Source of the DNA: Bisporella sp. PMI_857
Lineage: Eukaryota > Ascomycota > Leotiomycetes > Helotiales > Helotiaceae
Length of the DNA: 64,000 nucleotides
Assembly (NCBI GenBank): GCA_021307315.1
Contig: JAJSPD010000008.1
Location: forward strand, 682,001 to 746,000
Direction of reading: 5' to 3'
The number at the start of each line of letters is the position of its first letter. Positions within the stretch are counted from its first letter, which is position 1. Shown piece by piece: positions 1 through 10,299 of the stretch. The translations under genes were made by a program, and so were the position numbers. The notes beneath the pieces were generated by a model that was given only the letters and a program-made list of their open reading frames with translations, was not told where the DNA came from and searched no databases.

Positions 1-1204
1 CGATTACATCGATAATGAGCAGCAACGACATGCCAGTCAAGGCTAGCGGCCGACGCCCTAGTCGATCGATGAGAAACGGAGCTAAAATTGTGCCAGCAAG
101 AACAAGGACGGAAGAAACCACAGTGAGCGTGAATGGATCGCCGGCACCGATTTGGGTGAGAAAGACAGTTGCATAAGTTGTCGACAAAATGATACCTGAG
201 CATTGATTGAAGGAATAAATTGATCCAGCAGTGATTGTGCGTCGAATGTTCTGCTTGTTGAAGATGTCCCAGAATCGAACATCGGAGGTAAGGAGACGCT
301 CATGTTCTTCAGACATCTTCATAACACGAAGCTCCTCGTCCACCTCAGCATCGCTAAAGGCACGCAACTTGCGCAGATTTGTTCGTGCCTCTTCTATCCT
401 CCCTTTGCTGATATACCACTGTGGACTCTCCGGTATGAAAAACGTCAATGGGATCAATAGAGCAGGCATCGCGAATTGGACAGCAAGTGGAATCTTGTAT
501 GATGTAGAATCAGACCGATGTTGGGTACCATAGACAGTAAAAGTTGAGATCACTCCCGCGACTAGGTTGAGGATGTTCATCGAGGTAACTATGGCTCCAC
601 GAATTGTTGCCGGTACCACCTCAGCCAAGTAGAGCGGCGCTACGGACATGGCAATGCCCATCACAATCGAGTTCCAGAAGCGGCCCATGACGAAGGCAGT
701 AATGTTTGGTGCGAAGATTTGGAGGAAGATACCTCCAAATGACAAGAGGTAAGCGGCAACCAGGGCCATTTCCGGCCCAGACGAGAAGTGAGCGTCGGCG
801 CAATGGCGGCGCCGACAATGGAGCCGACGAGAGGAACGGAAAATATCAGGTTCTGGTTCCTAGCGGTGAACACCAGGGTATGGGTGGTTGGATTGATTCC
901 TTGAAGGTGTTGGACCTGGAGCGGAAGGTTAGATATTTGGAGGCAACATGCTCGCGCTGGCAGAAGACTTACGAACGGCTCCAAGGCCGCGATGGGTGAG
1001 ATAACCTTGTCGTCGTACCCGAAGAGCATAGACGAAGCGCCGACGGTAACACATGAAAAGATGAGCAAAGCATTGATGGCATGGCCAATGGCCTGCTTGT
1101 CGGACGGCAGAACCTCAACAATAGTCTCGCTCTTCTCCTCGTGCTGCGAGACCGAAGGTTTTGCATCCTTAGTCCCGAGGTTTGATGCTGAGTGGCCGAC
1201 ATGG
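1..1204 (-). CDS. MFS sugar transporter, partial (3' end beyond window)
   Basis: This is a major facilitator superfamily sugar porter, expected in the plasma membrane to import mono- or disaccharides by proton symport. The probable start is the ATG at 1204. After a hydrophilic N-terminus, translation gives a first membrane segment ending in LFGYDDKVISP, then an intron at about 862-972 with GTAAGT donor. Next come SVPLVGSIVGAA, the SRLGRK loop, the loop motif PESPQWYISKGR at about 425, and IDRLGRRPLAL near 50, which is the second sugar-porter GRR signature. Two single-base losses break the frame, near 1165 and near 775 (after the SRLGRK codons); reading resumes in phase each time. The last membrane segments lie left of position 1. 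It diverges from the GH32 gene, suggesting shared control and uptake of the released sugar. The exact substrate cannot be told. Confidence 0.85.
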
Positions 1205-1806
1205 TGAGGAAGGTAGAGCTAGAGCAGATCTGTAGACTGAAGAGATGAGGCATGTTTTCAAGGTTGATATGGTCGAATACTTAAGTAGTCTTCCTGATGA
1301 TGCAGCGAAGGGGTCTGGGGGTAGTGGAGCAGGGAACCACGTCGTCCGGGGTTGAAGGTGTGAGTGTGATTAGTGCGGGTCACCCGCAGCTGGGGTCTCC
1401 AGGGTCGGCAGTGGCAACATATCCCCACAGCCAAAAGCGCCGGTATTAAATCTACGCGTGTTCATTGGCCAGGCTCCTGTTGTGATATTTCTCCTTTGGA
1501 TATATCCCCTTTAGCCATTTCCCCTTTGGGAATTTCCCCTTTGGGGATTTCTCCTCTGGGGATATCGCCTTGGGAGGTTGCTGCTTCATGGTCATGTCCT
1601 AGTAAGATTACATGCTTTGCATCTGATTTTTCTTTACGCCAGCCAACTTGCTCTGGTCTATGACACTTCCAACACTGCTAGTCGAACTCCTTTGCCATTT
1701 CTCTGCCGTTAGACTTAACTCCTGCCATTGAACATTACTAGATTGCCTCAATTTCAGCCACATACCTTCAGTCCCATTCGCCGGTACATATCGTACATAA
1801 TTGACA
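1205..1806. promoter_or_regulatory. Divergent promoter between transporter and GH32 gene
   Basis: This 600-bp stretch separates two outward-facing sugar genes, so it must carry both promoters. It contains the 15-bp tandem repeat at 1484-1573. No gene is supported here; the short open frame running through the repeat looks like a by-product of its 15-bp period. Confidence 0.6.
1484..1573. repeat. 15-bp minisatellite, six degenerate copies
   Basis: Six abutting 15-base units start at 1484, 1499, 1514, 1529, 1544 and 1559. They share a core like ATTTCCCCTTTGGGG. The middle copies are most alike and the outer ones have drifted. Because 15 is a multiple of 3, one plus-strand frame reads as a repeated ISPLG/DISPL peptide, but there is no other sign of coding. 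It lies about 280 bp upstream of the transporter start and about 230 bp upstream of the GH32 start. Confidence 0.9.
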
Positions 1807-3724
1807 ATGGCTTTAACTCTCTCCGCGAATATTGTCGACCTGGGTGAGAGAAATAATGAGGACATTGTGCTTCAGGACACCCCGGCATTTCGAGTATAAG
1901 CAATCAACGATTCCAGTTTCAGCAACATGGAGACCGACCTACCATTTCAGCGGCAAATGGCTGGATGAACGACCGTGTGGTCCTGGATACAACCCGGAGA
2001 CCAAATAATCACCTCTCGTTTCAATGGAATCCAAACGGAAACTTTTGGGGAGATGTATGCTGGGCCAAGCCACGTCCCCCGACCTTTTGTCCTGGGAGGT
2101 CTCGAAAACTCCCAGCTTACAGCCTTCCGAGGTATACGACCGCTGTGCAGTTTACACTGGATGTTTCCAGCCAACGAGCATCACTGGAGAGGCGGACGGC
2201 AGTTTAACGCAAATCTATACATCGGTCTCTCGACTTCCAATACACCATACCCTTTCATACAACAATGGTAGCGAAACGCTCAGTGTAACGAGCTCTCGCG
2301 ATGGAGGGAGGACCTGGAAGAAGTCGGACAAAAATCCAATATTACCAGGACCACCTGATGGCCTCTCTGTCACGGGATTTCGTGATCCCTTCATTTCGCA
2401 ATGGCCATTATTAGCTGAAGGCCAAAAAGCCCCAGAGAAGCAGCTATACGGCATCTTATCAGGTGGCATTAAAGATTCGACGCCGACAGCATTTGTGTAT
2501 TCTGTGGATCCCACGAACCTCTCCTCATGGATATATATTGGACTTATAGCAGATGTTGGTCTAAACTACAGCCCTTCGCATTGGTCGGGGGACTTTGGAC
2601 GCAACTGGGAAGTCGTGAACTTCGCATCGCTGAAAAATGGTACATCATCGAAGACACAGGATTTTTTGATTATGGGTGTTGAAGGAGCCATACCACGGCC
2701 CAAAAAGGGTATGTCGTCGTCGAAAGCACACACCACGGAAACCCGAACATCGCGTCTGCATTTGTGGATGGCCGGTACTGTAATTTCAAGCAAAGGTGAT
2801 CCATCTGCGCCACTGATGGATTATGAATACGGAGGATACTTTGACCATGGCTGTCTTTATGCATCAAATTCGTTCTGGGACCCTGTCACGAAGCGCAACA
2901 TCGTGTTTGGTTGGATACAAGAAGAAGATCATTCAAAATCTTTGGCAGAGTCTCAAGGCTGGCAGGGTGTAATTTCACTCCCTCGTGTGTTGGACCTTCA
3001 AACAACGCACCATGTTGTTCGCGCTCATAGATCGGCATTACAAGAGATTACTTCTATTCAATGTGAAGATGACGGCCTAGGTACATACTCAGTCTCCACT
3101 TTAGGCATCTCGCCAGATCCTCGGGTTGAAAATTTGAGATCCGACGCACAACATTACGCAATCTCGAAAATACCTCTTCAAGAAGCAGGAGACGGTTTAT
3201 CTAGATTTTCTGTCAAATCAATGACATGGGAACTAGAGTGCAAAATAGCCGTCGGACAGACCAGTAGCAGAGTAGGATTCAACATCGACCATATATCAAG
3301 TAAGACTGCTATTTTAGATAAACTAACGCGTAATAATTTAGCAGAAGAAAAAAGCACGCCCGTGAGAACGGTGATGTTTTTTGACTCTGCCAACGAAACT
3401 TTCGTGATCGAAAGAAAGGAAGCATCGCTCGTAAACTCTGAGATCAATACAGCCGCAGAGGTTGCTCCGCACACTCTGTTTACCATAGCCGATCCGGATT
3501 CGGGAATACAAGTGGAAGAAACTCTGCACGTGCGGGTTTTTTGGGACATGAGTGTGGTTGAGGTTTTCATCAATGGTAGAACGGTGATTTCGACGAGGAT
3601 CTACGTTGCTAATGAAGGCGGTGCAACGATTAATTTCTTTGCAGATGCGACAGGCAGTGAAAAGGCAGACGCGGTTGTGACCGAAGCTACAGTATGGGAT
3701 GGTCTCAAGACCAGTCGTAGCTGA
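1807..3724 (+). CDS. Glycoside hydrolase family 32 (invertase/fructosidase), frameshifted near N-terminus
   Basis: GH32 enzymes hydrolyse beta-fructosides such as sucrose, inulin or levan. The family's N-terminal block is visible across frames: WRPTYHF near 1927, then NGWMND near 1955 carrying the nucleophile Asp, then FQWNPNGNFWGD near 2017. Downstream, one 566-codon frame (2024-3724) holds VTGFRDPFISQ (RDP motif, 2381-2389), LIMGVEG (about 2668-2685, the probable acid/base Glu in place of the usual EC motif) and a C-terminal beta-sandwich ending in LHVRVFWDMSVVEVFINGRT. Single-base losses near 1948, 1973 and 2062, and possibly one near 1875, separate the N-terminal blocks. The start is uncertain: the ATG at 1807 is chosen because coding-like sequence precedes the WRPTYHF block. 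No secretion signal is evident, so it may be intracellular. It diverges from the sugar transporter. Confidence 0.85.
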
Positions 3725-4708
3725 ATGATTATGTATCTTATACAGTTGTATCTAAATACATTGAATTAGACTCACAACAACAAATATAGGCCTCACACAT
3801 GGCTAAAATCCTACAATACGAGCGGCATTAGTAGGATATAATAACTAAAATAATAGATGATAGGCTTCATAACAAATACTCTAAGGGATAACTTTTTGTA
3901 ACCTTTGAAATCCGTGTGCTAAGTTCTGTAGACTGGGCTGTACTTCGAGCAAATCCTTGACCACAGAGTATAGTCTCTCTCTAAAGGATTGATCGATATA
4001 TTTCGCTATTCCAAATTCAGGTTCGTAGTCCGTCTGCTTCCAGAGAGATTCGATAGGCTTCTTAGCAGTTCGTTCAGACATAAACATGGAGGGTATGGAG
4101 TTTACAGTCCAAGTTATCAACCCTGCTTTACATTTCAAACGTTTCGTACTACTTATATCTTCGCTAGAGTATCCCTCGGACACATTGCTTGTCAATTTGG
4201 ATTATTGCGTTACTATGTTACAAATGGTCTAGTAAGGTGGTGCCAGCATCGCTTCCAGATCAGGCATAAATTTCTTGTCAATGCATTCATTTATAATAAG
4301 AAATTATGTAGTCAGTGGCTTGAGAATTTTCTGCTCGGCGCTAGTTGATTTACTATTCTAGTTCTACACTTTGCCGCTGTGCATGTAGAAATTTTCAGTG
4401 AAGTGTAGGTCAGGATCCCAAATTCATTGAGATACATATTAAAAAAAAAAATACATAATCATACTAGATCTCCACATAAATAGGTGTTTTTAATGTATAT
4501 TCAATCTTAGATGTTACTGCTTCTGATTCTCTACTTTGATTGAGATGCGCAAATGAGCTTGCGATGATGACTAACTATTTGTCGTACCTTCCAAAAGAGA
4601 CAAGGGAAATGCTCCTTACCATAGTAGCTACAGTTTTTTCCGAAGTCCGCTATCCTTTTCTCATGAATTTTTCTAGTAATAATATGCTTTGTTACTTCAT
4701 ATAGTATA
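3725..4708. other. Intergenic, mostly empty
   Basis: This is AT-rich sequence between the GH32 gene and the next plus-strand gene, with short A and T runs (for example about 4441-4451). Apart from the weak minus-strand frame at 3881-4195 nothing is supported. Confidence 0.5.
3881..4195 (-). CDS. Possible gene fragment, unknown
   Basis: A minus-strand frame of about 100 codons has a plausible, non-repetitive composition, including SLWKQTDYEPEFGIAKYI and a helical, Leu-rich tail ending in LQRLQKVIP. It has no ATG at its beginning and is preceded by stops, so it would have to be a last exon or a relic. No family is recognised. It may be chance. Confidence 0.25.
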   Translation of the reverse strand: MTSNVSEGYSSEDISSTKRLKCKAGLITWTVNSIPSMFMSERTAKKPIESLWKQTDYEPEFGIAKYIDQSFRERLYSVVKDLLEVQPSLQNLAHGFQRLQKVIP

Positions 4709-6554
4709 ATGCCAAAGCACGACTCAGCAGCAGCCATATCTAATCCCGGATCAATATGTTCTATATCTGCAGCGCCACCTGATCGTTTACACACGAAGGA
4801 TGCGGGAACAGTTGTAGATCTGACCAAACCGCAGACCATGCCAGACAACCTCTCTTCGGTTTTCTCCCAGAGCCAAATAGCACTTGCCTTCGCAATTCAG
4901 AAATCTAGGCCTGATGGGGTCTCCACCAAACGTGAGAGTGCCAGCGGCCCTTACATACGTGTTATGACTGATGTAAAAACAGAGTATTGTTCACACTTAA
5001 GAAAGAACGTTAAGGTCGGGAGCACAAACCCAGAAGTAAACCAACAGCATATCGATGCCTCTGGATATTGGAAAGATCAATATAGCATGATATACCAGGA
5101 GAAGAAGGAGCTTGAGAAAAAGATCCGAATTCTGGAAGAGGGCCAGGTGGTTCGAGAACAGTTGGGAATAGGCGCCACAGAGCCGATAGCCTTATTTGCC
5201 AGTGGGAAGAAACGTGCCGCCGAATATCACGATGCTGAAAAATGGCTCAAGCAGAAGGAGAGAGACATGGCAGCCTTTGACAAAGATATGACACTAAGAC
5301 TTAGCACTAGTAGTATGTCACAGTACCCCCCCCCCCCCCAGTCAACCTTCATATACTACTCATATTACAATGTCATTAGCCTGCTTGTCTTCCGTTCAAA
5401 CAAGCTGCGGTCTGAAAAAACAGACAGCCTTTGTTCGAGGAGTAGACCTTTATGCTAACGATCGTATGTAGTCTTGCGCCTTGCACGACAGCGAGAAATT
5501 CTGGAGAGATCATGTAAAGAATGTAAGGTTCCGGATAATATCGAGGCTCTGTCGAGAGTGTGCATTCAAACAATTACCGTGCTCGAAAGCGTATTGTCAG
5601 ATTGCTCCACTCCTTTATGGTCGGCCAAAGTGAATTCAGATCGACAAGTCATAGAACTCCTTCAACAATCTATGTACCAAATTCAGGTCACTTTTCGAGC
5701 TTGCTTCGATTCTCTAAGCGAACTTTGTCGGACTATTCTAGGAAGGAAACTCAGGCTGAGTATAACTTATCGCATGGTAATGTTCTTCAGTATGGCTTTG
5801 AATCACCTGCAAACACTGTGCAGCTTGCAAGCAGAGGATGAAGCTGATGAGAATCGAAGACTGCGTCATAAGCGTGGTAGGTGAAAGCCAAAATGAATCA
5901 AGAACCTCTTCCGGCTAGCTTGATTACACATGCTAACCTTCATTAGCAAGAGCAGTCGAAGGAGCAGAGTACGCAGTTACCAAATATCTAGCTAAGGCTT
6001 TGATATCAATGTGCCAGATGGAATGGAGCGTTGGAGAACCTGGGCATAGCGAGATCCTAGAGGGGCTTCTATTCTTCATATTGGATCACATCGGAAGACT
6101 GGTATCTCAAGCAATCTTCAAGGAGCATGTTGCTCAGTCAGGCCGTCCTGGAAACATCACGAACTCGGGTCCAACAATGTCTCTTGAAGCCATAAAATTA
6201 GAGGCCCTTCACATGGTACAGATTCTGTACGCCGCATTGGGCAAATCTCCCGATCGAAAGGAGCTGGTTGCGCGTGTGTTGACGGAACACGAGGCAGGCA
6301 CCGACATACAATTAGGCTCAAAAAATTCTTCCAAAAATATTAAAGATATGTTGAAGAGATCTAAAGAAATGATCCAAAGTTCTCTGGTAAAAAGTGCAGT
6401 GGATGGGCAAGAGCTGGAAAGCCTGAGGCTGCCCACTCCACCACAGGATAGCATGAGTGACTTGCCGCAGCCACACGATTCTCAGGAAAAGTACATTATA
6501 GAGTGGCTATTAGGCTCAGTGTGGGCACTGGCAGGCTGGGACATTATTGCTTGA
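4709..6554 (+). CDS. Hypothetical coiled-coil protein, three exons
   Basis: No function is recognised. Three exons join cleanly: 4709 to about 5312; about 5472 to 5874 after a GTATGT...TATGTAG intron; and 5946 to 6554 after an intron with TGCTAAC branch site and TTAG end. The joined protein is about 540 residues. The N-terminal 100 residues are Ser/Pro-rich and probably disordered. Residues near 120-200 form a charged coiled coil (EKKELEKKIRILEEGQ), and the C-terminal half is helical. Proteins with a short YWKDQY-type coiled coil followed by a helical domain are common among uncharacterised proteins of filamentous ascomycetes. The frame is intact in all exons. The first intron carries a run of 14 Cs. 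The start is the first ATG of the open frame and could be wrong if an upstream exon exists. Confidence 0.6.
5326..5339. repeat. Poly-C tract (14 bp) in an intron
   Basis: Fourteen consecutive C bases lie in the first intron of the coiled-coil gene, just after the donor site. Similar runs occur at 9293-9300, 20478-20488 and 21451-21461, all outside exons. Confidence 0.95.
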
Positions 6555-6660
6555 TAATGAAGTATAGCAGGTGGTGTATATAATTGCAAGGCTTTTTGCG
6601 AATTTTAAGGCTGTAGGTTGACATGAATGTACACTCCACCAACTCCGTCAACGTCTGGAC

Positions 6661-7741
6661 TTAGTAAGTGGCCGCAAGCCTCATCTCCAGATAGTCTCCC
6701 GAGTTGATACCTGAGTACTTCCTCTCGCCCTTCTCGCCACCATACGTTCCTTCTATAGCCTCTATCTGACTGTCATAGTTAGGATTGCAGAAATATGCAA
6801 CACTATACCGAGCAGGATACATATCTCCTTCTGCTGGTGAAGGAGGTTCTACTACTCGATGTAATGTACTCTTAATCGTATCATTGCTCCACCTCGCCAG
6901 CAAATCCCCTGCATTAACTACCACGGATCCCGGGATCGGCGTTGCGTTTACAAACGTTCCATCGGGGCTCTTAACTTGCAAACCTCCTCTATTATCCTGA
7001 AAGAGTAGTGTGATAGATCCGTAGTCAGTGTGCTCGCCAGCCCTTACTTGGAGCCTATTCTTGCGGAACACTTCTTTAGGTGCTGGCGGATAATGTAGCA
7101 ACCGTAATGTGTTATCTCCAACATCCGTATAGCTGTCAAAATATGACCCTTCAAGGCCCATACCCACGGCAATAGCTCGCATGACCTCAATATGCAAATC
7201 CTTAGCCTGATTGTGAAAATCTATCATCACATTTTTGAACGTCTCTGCATCTTCGTCGCCAGAAGGCCAATTGTTCGGCATTCCTTCTGCACCCTCACGC
7301 CCTATCTCGAAACTCTCTTTCAGATCAACACCGCGCCGGCTTTTAGCTTCTCTACTTCTTCCTTTGATGTGAGTGTTGTGGTTTTCTCGCGTCCATGGGC
7401 GACATAGCCACGGTTCGCGCGAGGTGTGGTCCAGCCCAGTGCATCTTTCTGAGCAGTCGGTCGCGTAAAGAATTTTGCGGATGTTTGGAAGACAGTAGAG
7501 ACGGTGGAAGAGGAGATGGGATGGTTGATTAGGTAAATAAAGCCCGCGTTTTGGAAACCGGTGAGGATAGAGGAGGCGGCAGATTGGCGTTCTGCGGGCG
7601 TGCCATTGAGGAAGAGCGAGAAGTCGATGAGCTGGGAACATTAGCCAGATAATTAACAGGTGATGGAGGTAATACGGGGATGACGAGGTTGTCTGCGCTG
7701 ACGGCGCTTGTGGTTGTTGAAGCTGGGTCTGCGGATGGCAT
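6661..7741 (-). CDS. 2-oxoglutarate/Fe(II) oxygenase, thymine-dioxygenase-like
   Basis: This is an isopenicillin-N-synthase-fold dioxygenase using Fe(II) and 2-oxoglutarate. It starts at the ATG at 7741 (MPSADPAS). A 44-bp intron follows the codons for NLVIP, and reading resumes with LIDFSLFLNGTP. The N-terminal DIOX block includes GFQNAGFIYLINHPIS. The core shows the iron ligands: HTD in GEHTDYGSITLLFQD (about 7035), the distal His in STLHRVVEPP (about 6860), and the 2-oxoglutarate Arg in RYSVAYF (about 6800). A one-base loss near 7333, after the KAG codons, shifts the frame; no other break is seen. Of the fungal members of this fold, thymine 7-hydroxylase fits best because the divergent neighbour resembles isoorotate decarboxylase, the next enzyme of thymine salvage. 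That assignment is inferred from context; the fold is certain. Confidence 0.8.
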
Positions 7742-8141
7742 TGTTAATGGGGTGGGAGAGGTTTAGCAACTGTGGTGTTCGTGGGATGCAGACAAGATTG
7801 ATATATGACCTTGTTAATACCCAGAAGTCAGAGGATGAAGCAACAAACAAACTTCCTATTCTTGTCTCACGGCGGCCTCCGCGGCCGAAGATAGGTGGTT
7901 GTTGAAGCACAAGCTCACTTGGAGTACATGATAGTGAAAGGAGGGGCGATAAGGAATGCGGGGTTCTGAAACACGCTGCTTGGGTACGGTGCCAAGGTAA
8001 CACTAAGCACAAACAGGAAGGTCTATATCTACCCAATTCTATTGTCCCTATAATTTTTAATGGAAGCCTGTTCGGAGCTTTTTATATCAACTCAAGCATT
8101 TCTCGTTTAGAGATATTCTTGAACGGAGGGAGCAGGGCGTC
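7742..8141. promoter_or_regulatory. Divergent promoter of the oxygenase and decarboxylase genes
   Basis: Four hundred bases separate the starts of two outward-facing genes that plausibly act in one pathway. No additional gene is supported; a 127-codon minus-strand frame here overlaps the oxygenase 5' end in another phase and looks like chance. Confidence 0.5.
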
Positions 8142-9227
8142 ATGGCTTCACAATCACCCATTGTGGATATTCATACTCATGTTTATCCCCCATCTTACAT
8201 CAGTCTCCTCAAATCACGGACTTCAATTCCATATATCTTTCCATCCTCAGATTCGTTAAGGCTGGTCATCTTGCCCGCGGAGGATACAGAAAGCACTTCT
8301 CGAGGCCGGCCGGTAGGTGCAGAGTACTATGACATCAATGAAAAGATAAAGTTCATGGATACACACTCCATTGACATATCTGTCATATCATTAGCAAACC
8401 ATGGTTAGACTGGGTGCCTCAAGAAGAAGCTGCAAAGGCTGCAAAGAATATCAATGATGAGGTAGATACGGAATGTGCAAGGTTTCCGGGCCGATTATAT
8501 GCGTTTGCTACACTCCCATTGAGTGGTGGCAAGGAGGTGATTGTAAAGGAGATTCGGAGGTTAAAGGAACTAAAGTATATGCGAGGCATTATTTTAGGTA
8601 CGACAGGGTTGGGGAAGGGGCTCGATGATCCGGAGTTATTACCAATCTTTGAGGTATTGCAGGATGCAAAGTTGCCAATTTTCTTGCATCCGCATTATGG
8701 ACTTCCCAGCTCAGTCTGGGGAGAAAGAAGCAGTGTTACGGACATGTTCTTCCACTCGCCTTGGGATTTCCGATGGAGACGACCATTGCGGTCACAAGAA
8801 TGATCCTCGCAGGCTCTTTGAGAAGGTTCCAGAGCTGGAGATCATTCTCGCACATTCGGGCGGTACACTTCCATTTCTTGCAGGGAGGATCGAGTCTTGC
8901 ATTGAGCATGACGCACATCTCAAAGCCGAAGGCAAGCTAAGCCGGAATAGGAGAACGGTATGGGAGATCTTGAAGAAGAATATCTACCTAGATGCAGTTA
9001 TTTATGGAGATGTAGGACTGAAGGCTGCGATTCAGGCGAGTGGAGAGGATCGGGTATTGTTTGGGACAGACCATCCTTTTTTTCCGCCGCTAGGAAAAGA
9101 AGACGGGAAGTGGGCGAGCGTTGAGACAAATTATGAAGGTATCAAAGCTGCTCTAGGAAGTCAAACAGAAGGTGCAGCTGCTGCATTGGGAGGGAACGCT
9201 GTAAGGATACTTAACTTAAGTATCTGA
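8142..9227 (+). CDS. ACMSD-family amidohydrolase, isoorotate (uracil-5-carboxylate) decarboxylase-like
   Basis: This metal-dependent non-oxidative decarboxylase is intronless and about 360 residues long, the usual family size. Metal ligands are visible: DIHTH at the N-terminus (about 8170), the His of FLHPHYG (about 8683-8703) and the Asp of FGTDHPFF (about 9060-9083). The substrate-pocket stretch ILAHSGGTLPFLAGR is also present. The sequence closely resembles, from memory, the characterised fungal isoorotate decarboxylase of Cordyceps: VDIHTHVYPPSY, VISLANPW, RGIILGTTGLGKGLDDP, HVLPLALGFPMETTIA and RIESCIEHD are all shared blocks. That enzyme turns 5-carboxyuracil into uracil plus CO2. Three single-base losses, near 8402, 8736 and 8812, break the frame; after each one the conserved sequence continues. 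Divergent pairing with the dioxygenase supports a thymine-salvage role. Other ACMSD-family decarboxylases are the main alternative. Confidence 0.85.
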
Positions 9228-10299
9228 TGCCACAAGCTCTGTAAAAAGAGCGCTGAATCGGACGTTTCTCTTTCCGCTTTGTTGAGAGCTTGCCCCCCCC
9301 AAGTGAAGTGCTCATCACATCAGCCGGCCCTGTTTACAGATTGGGATTACACTGGATGAGGAATGAATAATGGACGACATGGTGAGGATCTGCTTTGATT
9401 GTTCGGCGTCCCTTCCGTAATATTAATGCAACCCTAAGATATGATTCCTACTAGCAAGCGGCGGCGTTGTGGTGGGGCGCCTCTTTCCCATTTCTATCCT
9501 TTCACCGAGCCTTTTCTATCTTTATTTCAACTTTTACGTTACAGTTTGCCGTATTTCGCTATGGCAAGTGCCTGAATTATTCGACGAGCGCCAGCAGTCA
9601 GATCTTGTAACCCCCTTGGAGGCATCAAGTGTCAGAGCATGCACCCACTTAAAAGTTATTCCAGAGTCTCGCCAGGGCTTGTGTAATATGGTGAACTTCA
9701 AGGCCCTTGAATTCTACGGCTGAATCATCCGATACCCTGCACAGTCAAGGGTGGCGCTTCGCTGAAAAATATGCGATTGGTGTAGAAGTCTGGACTCAAC
9801 TCAAGCTTAGCATTTCCTAAACCAGCCCAGACACCTTTGCATGGCTTGCATACATATTTACGGTTAGTACCAATAATAAAGATGGATGATCCCGCAGAGC
9901 CTCCTTTGTTTAGCTCAGTATATGATTGCCGAACTAGGCTCGCTCCGTAGCTCTTGATTCGCTGGGTGTTGCAACCACTTCAAACGTGGCTACAGCTCTG
10001 TCGCCACAGACGCCGACTTTTCGGGAGTAGGTCTCAGGACTTCTACAGCAGTGGATTGATTGGACTGATTGGATTCATCAATGCATGCACGCCACGATAT
10101 GTGGATTGGTGGCTGCAGCTCCCTATTGATTTCCAAATAGAAGCAGGATGTAGTAGCTACTTTTTTGAGCCTCTTGTTGCAGGTCGACCTCTGTAAATAA
10201 GAGGCCATCCGGCATCTGAGCTTACTCATTGGCGTGATAGCACTTTCAGTATTCGATACAGTCTACCTTATCTCTATTAATTCTAAGCAATCAAAAAAA
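9228..10299. other. Intergenic, no gene seen
   Basis: About 1.07 kb lies between the decarboxylase and the HET gene. It contains a run of 8 Cs at 9293-9300 and several short open frames without family resemblance or conserved-looking composition. It presumably holds the terminator of the former and the promoter of the latter. Confidence 0.5.

Noticed and set aside
7653..8036. A 127-codon minus-strand frame upstream of the oxygenase
   Set aside because: It overlaps the oxygenase first exon in another phase and has no recognisable domain.
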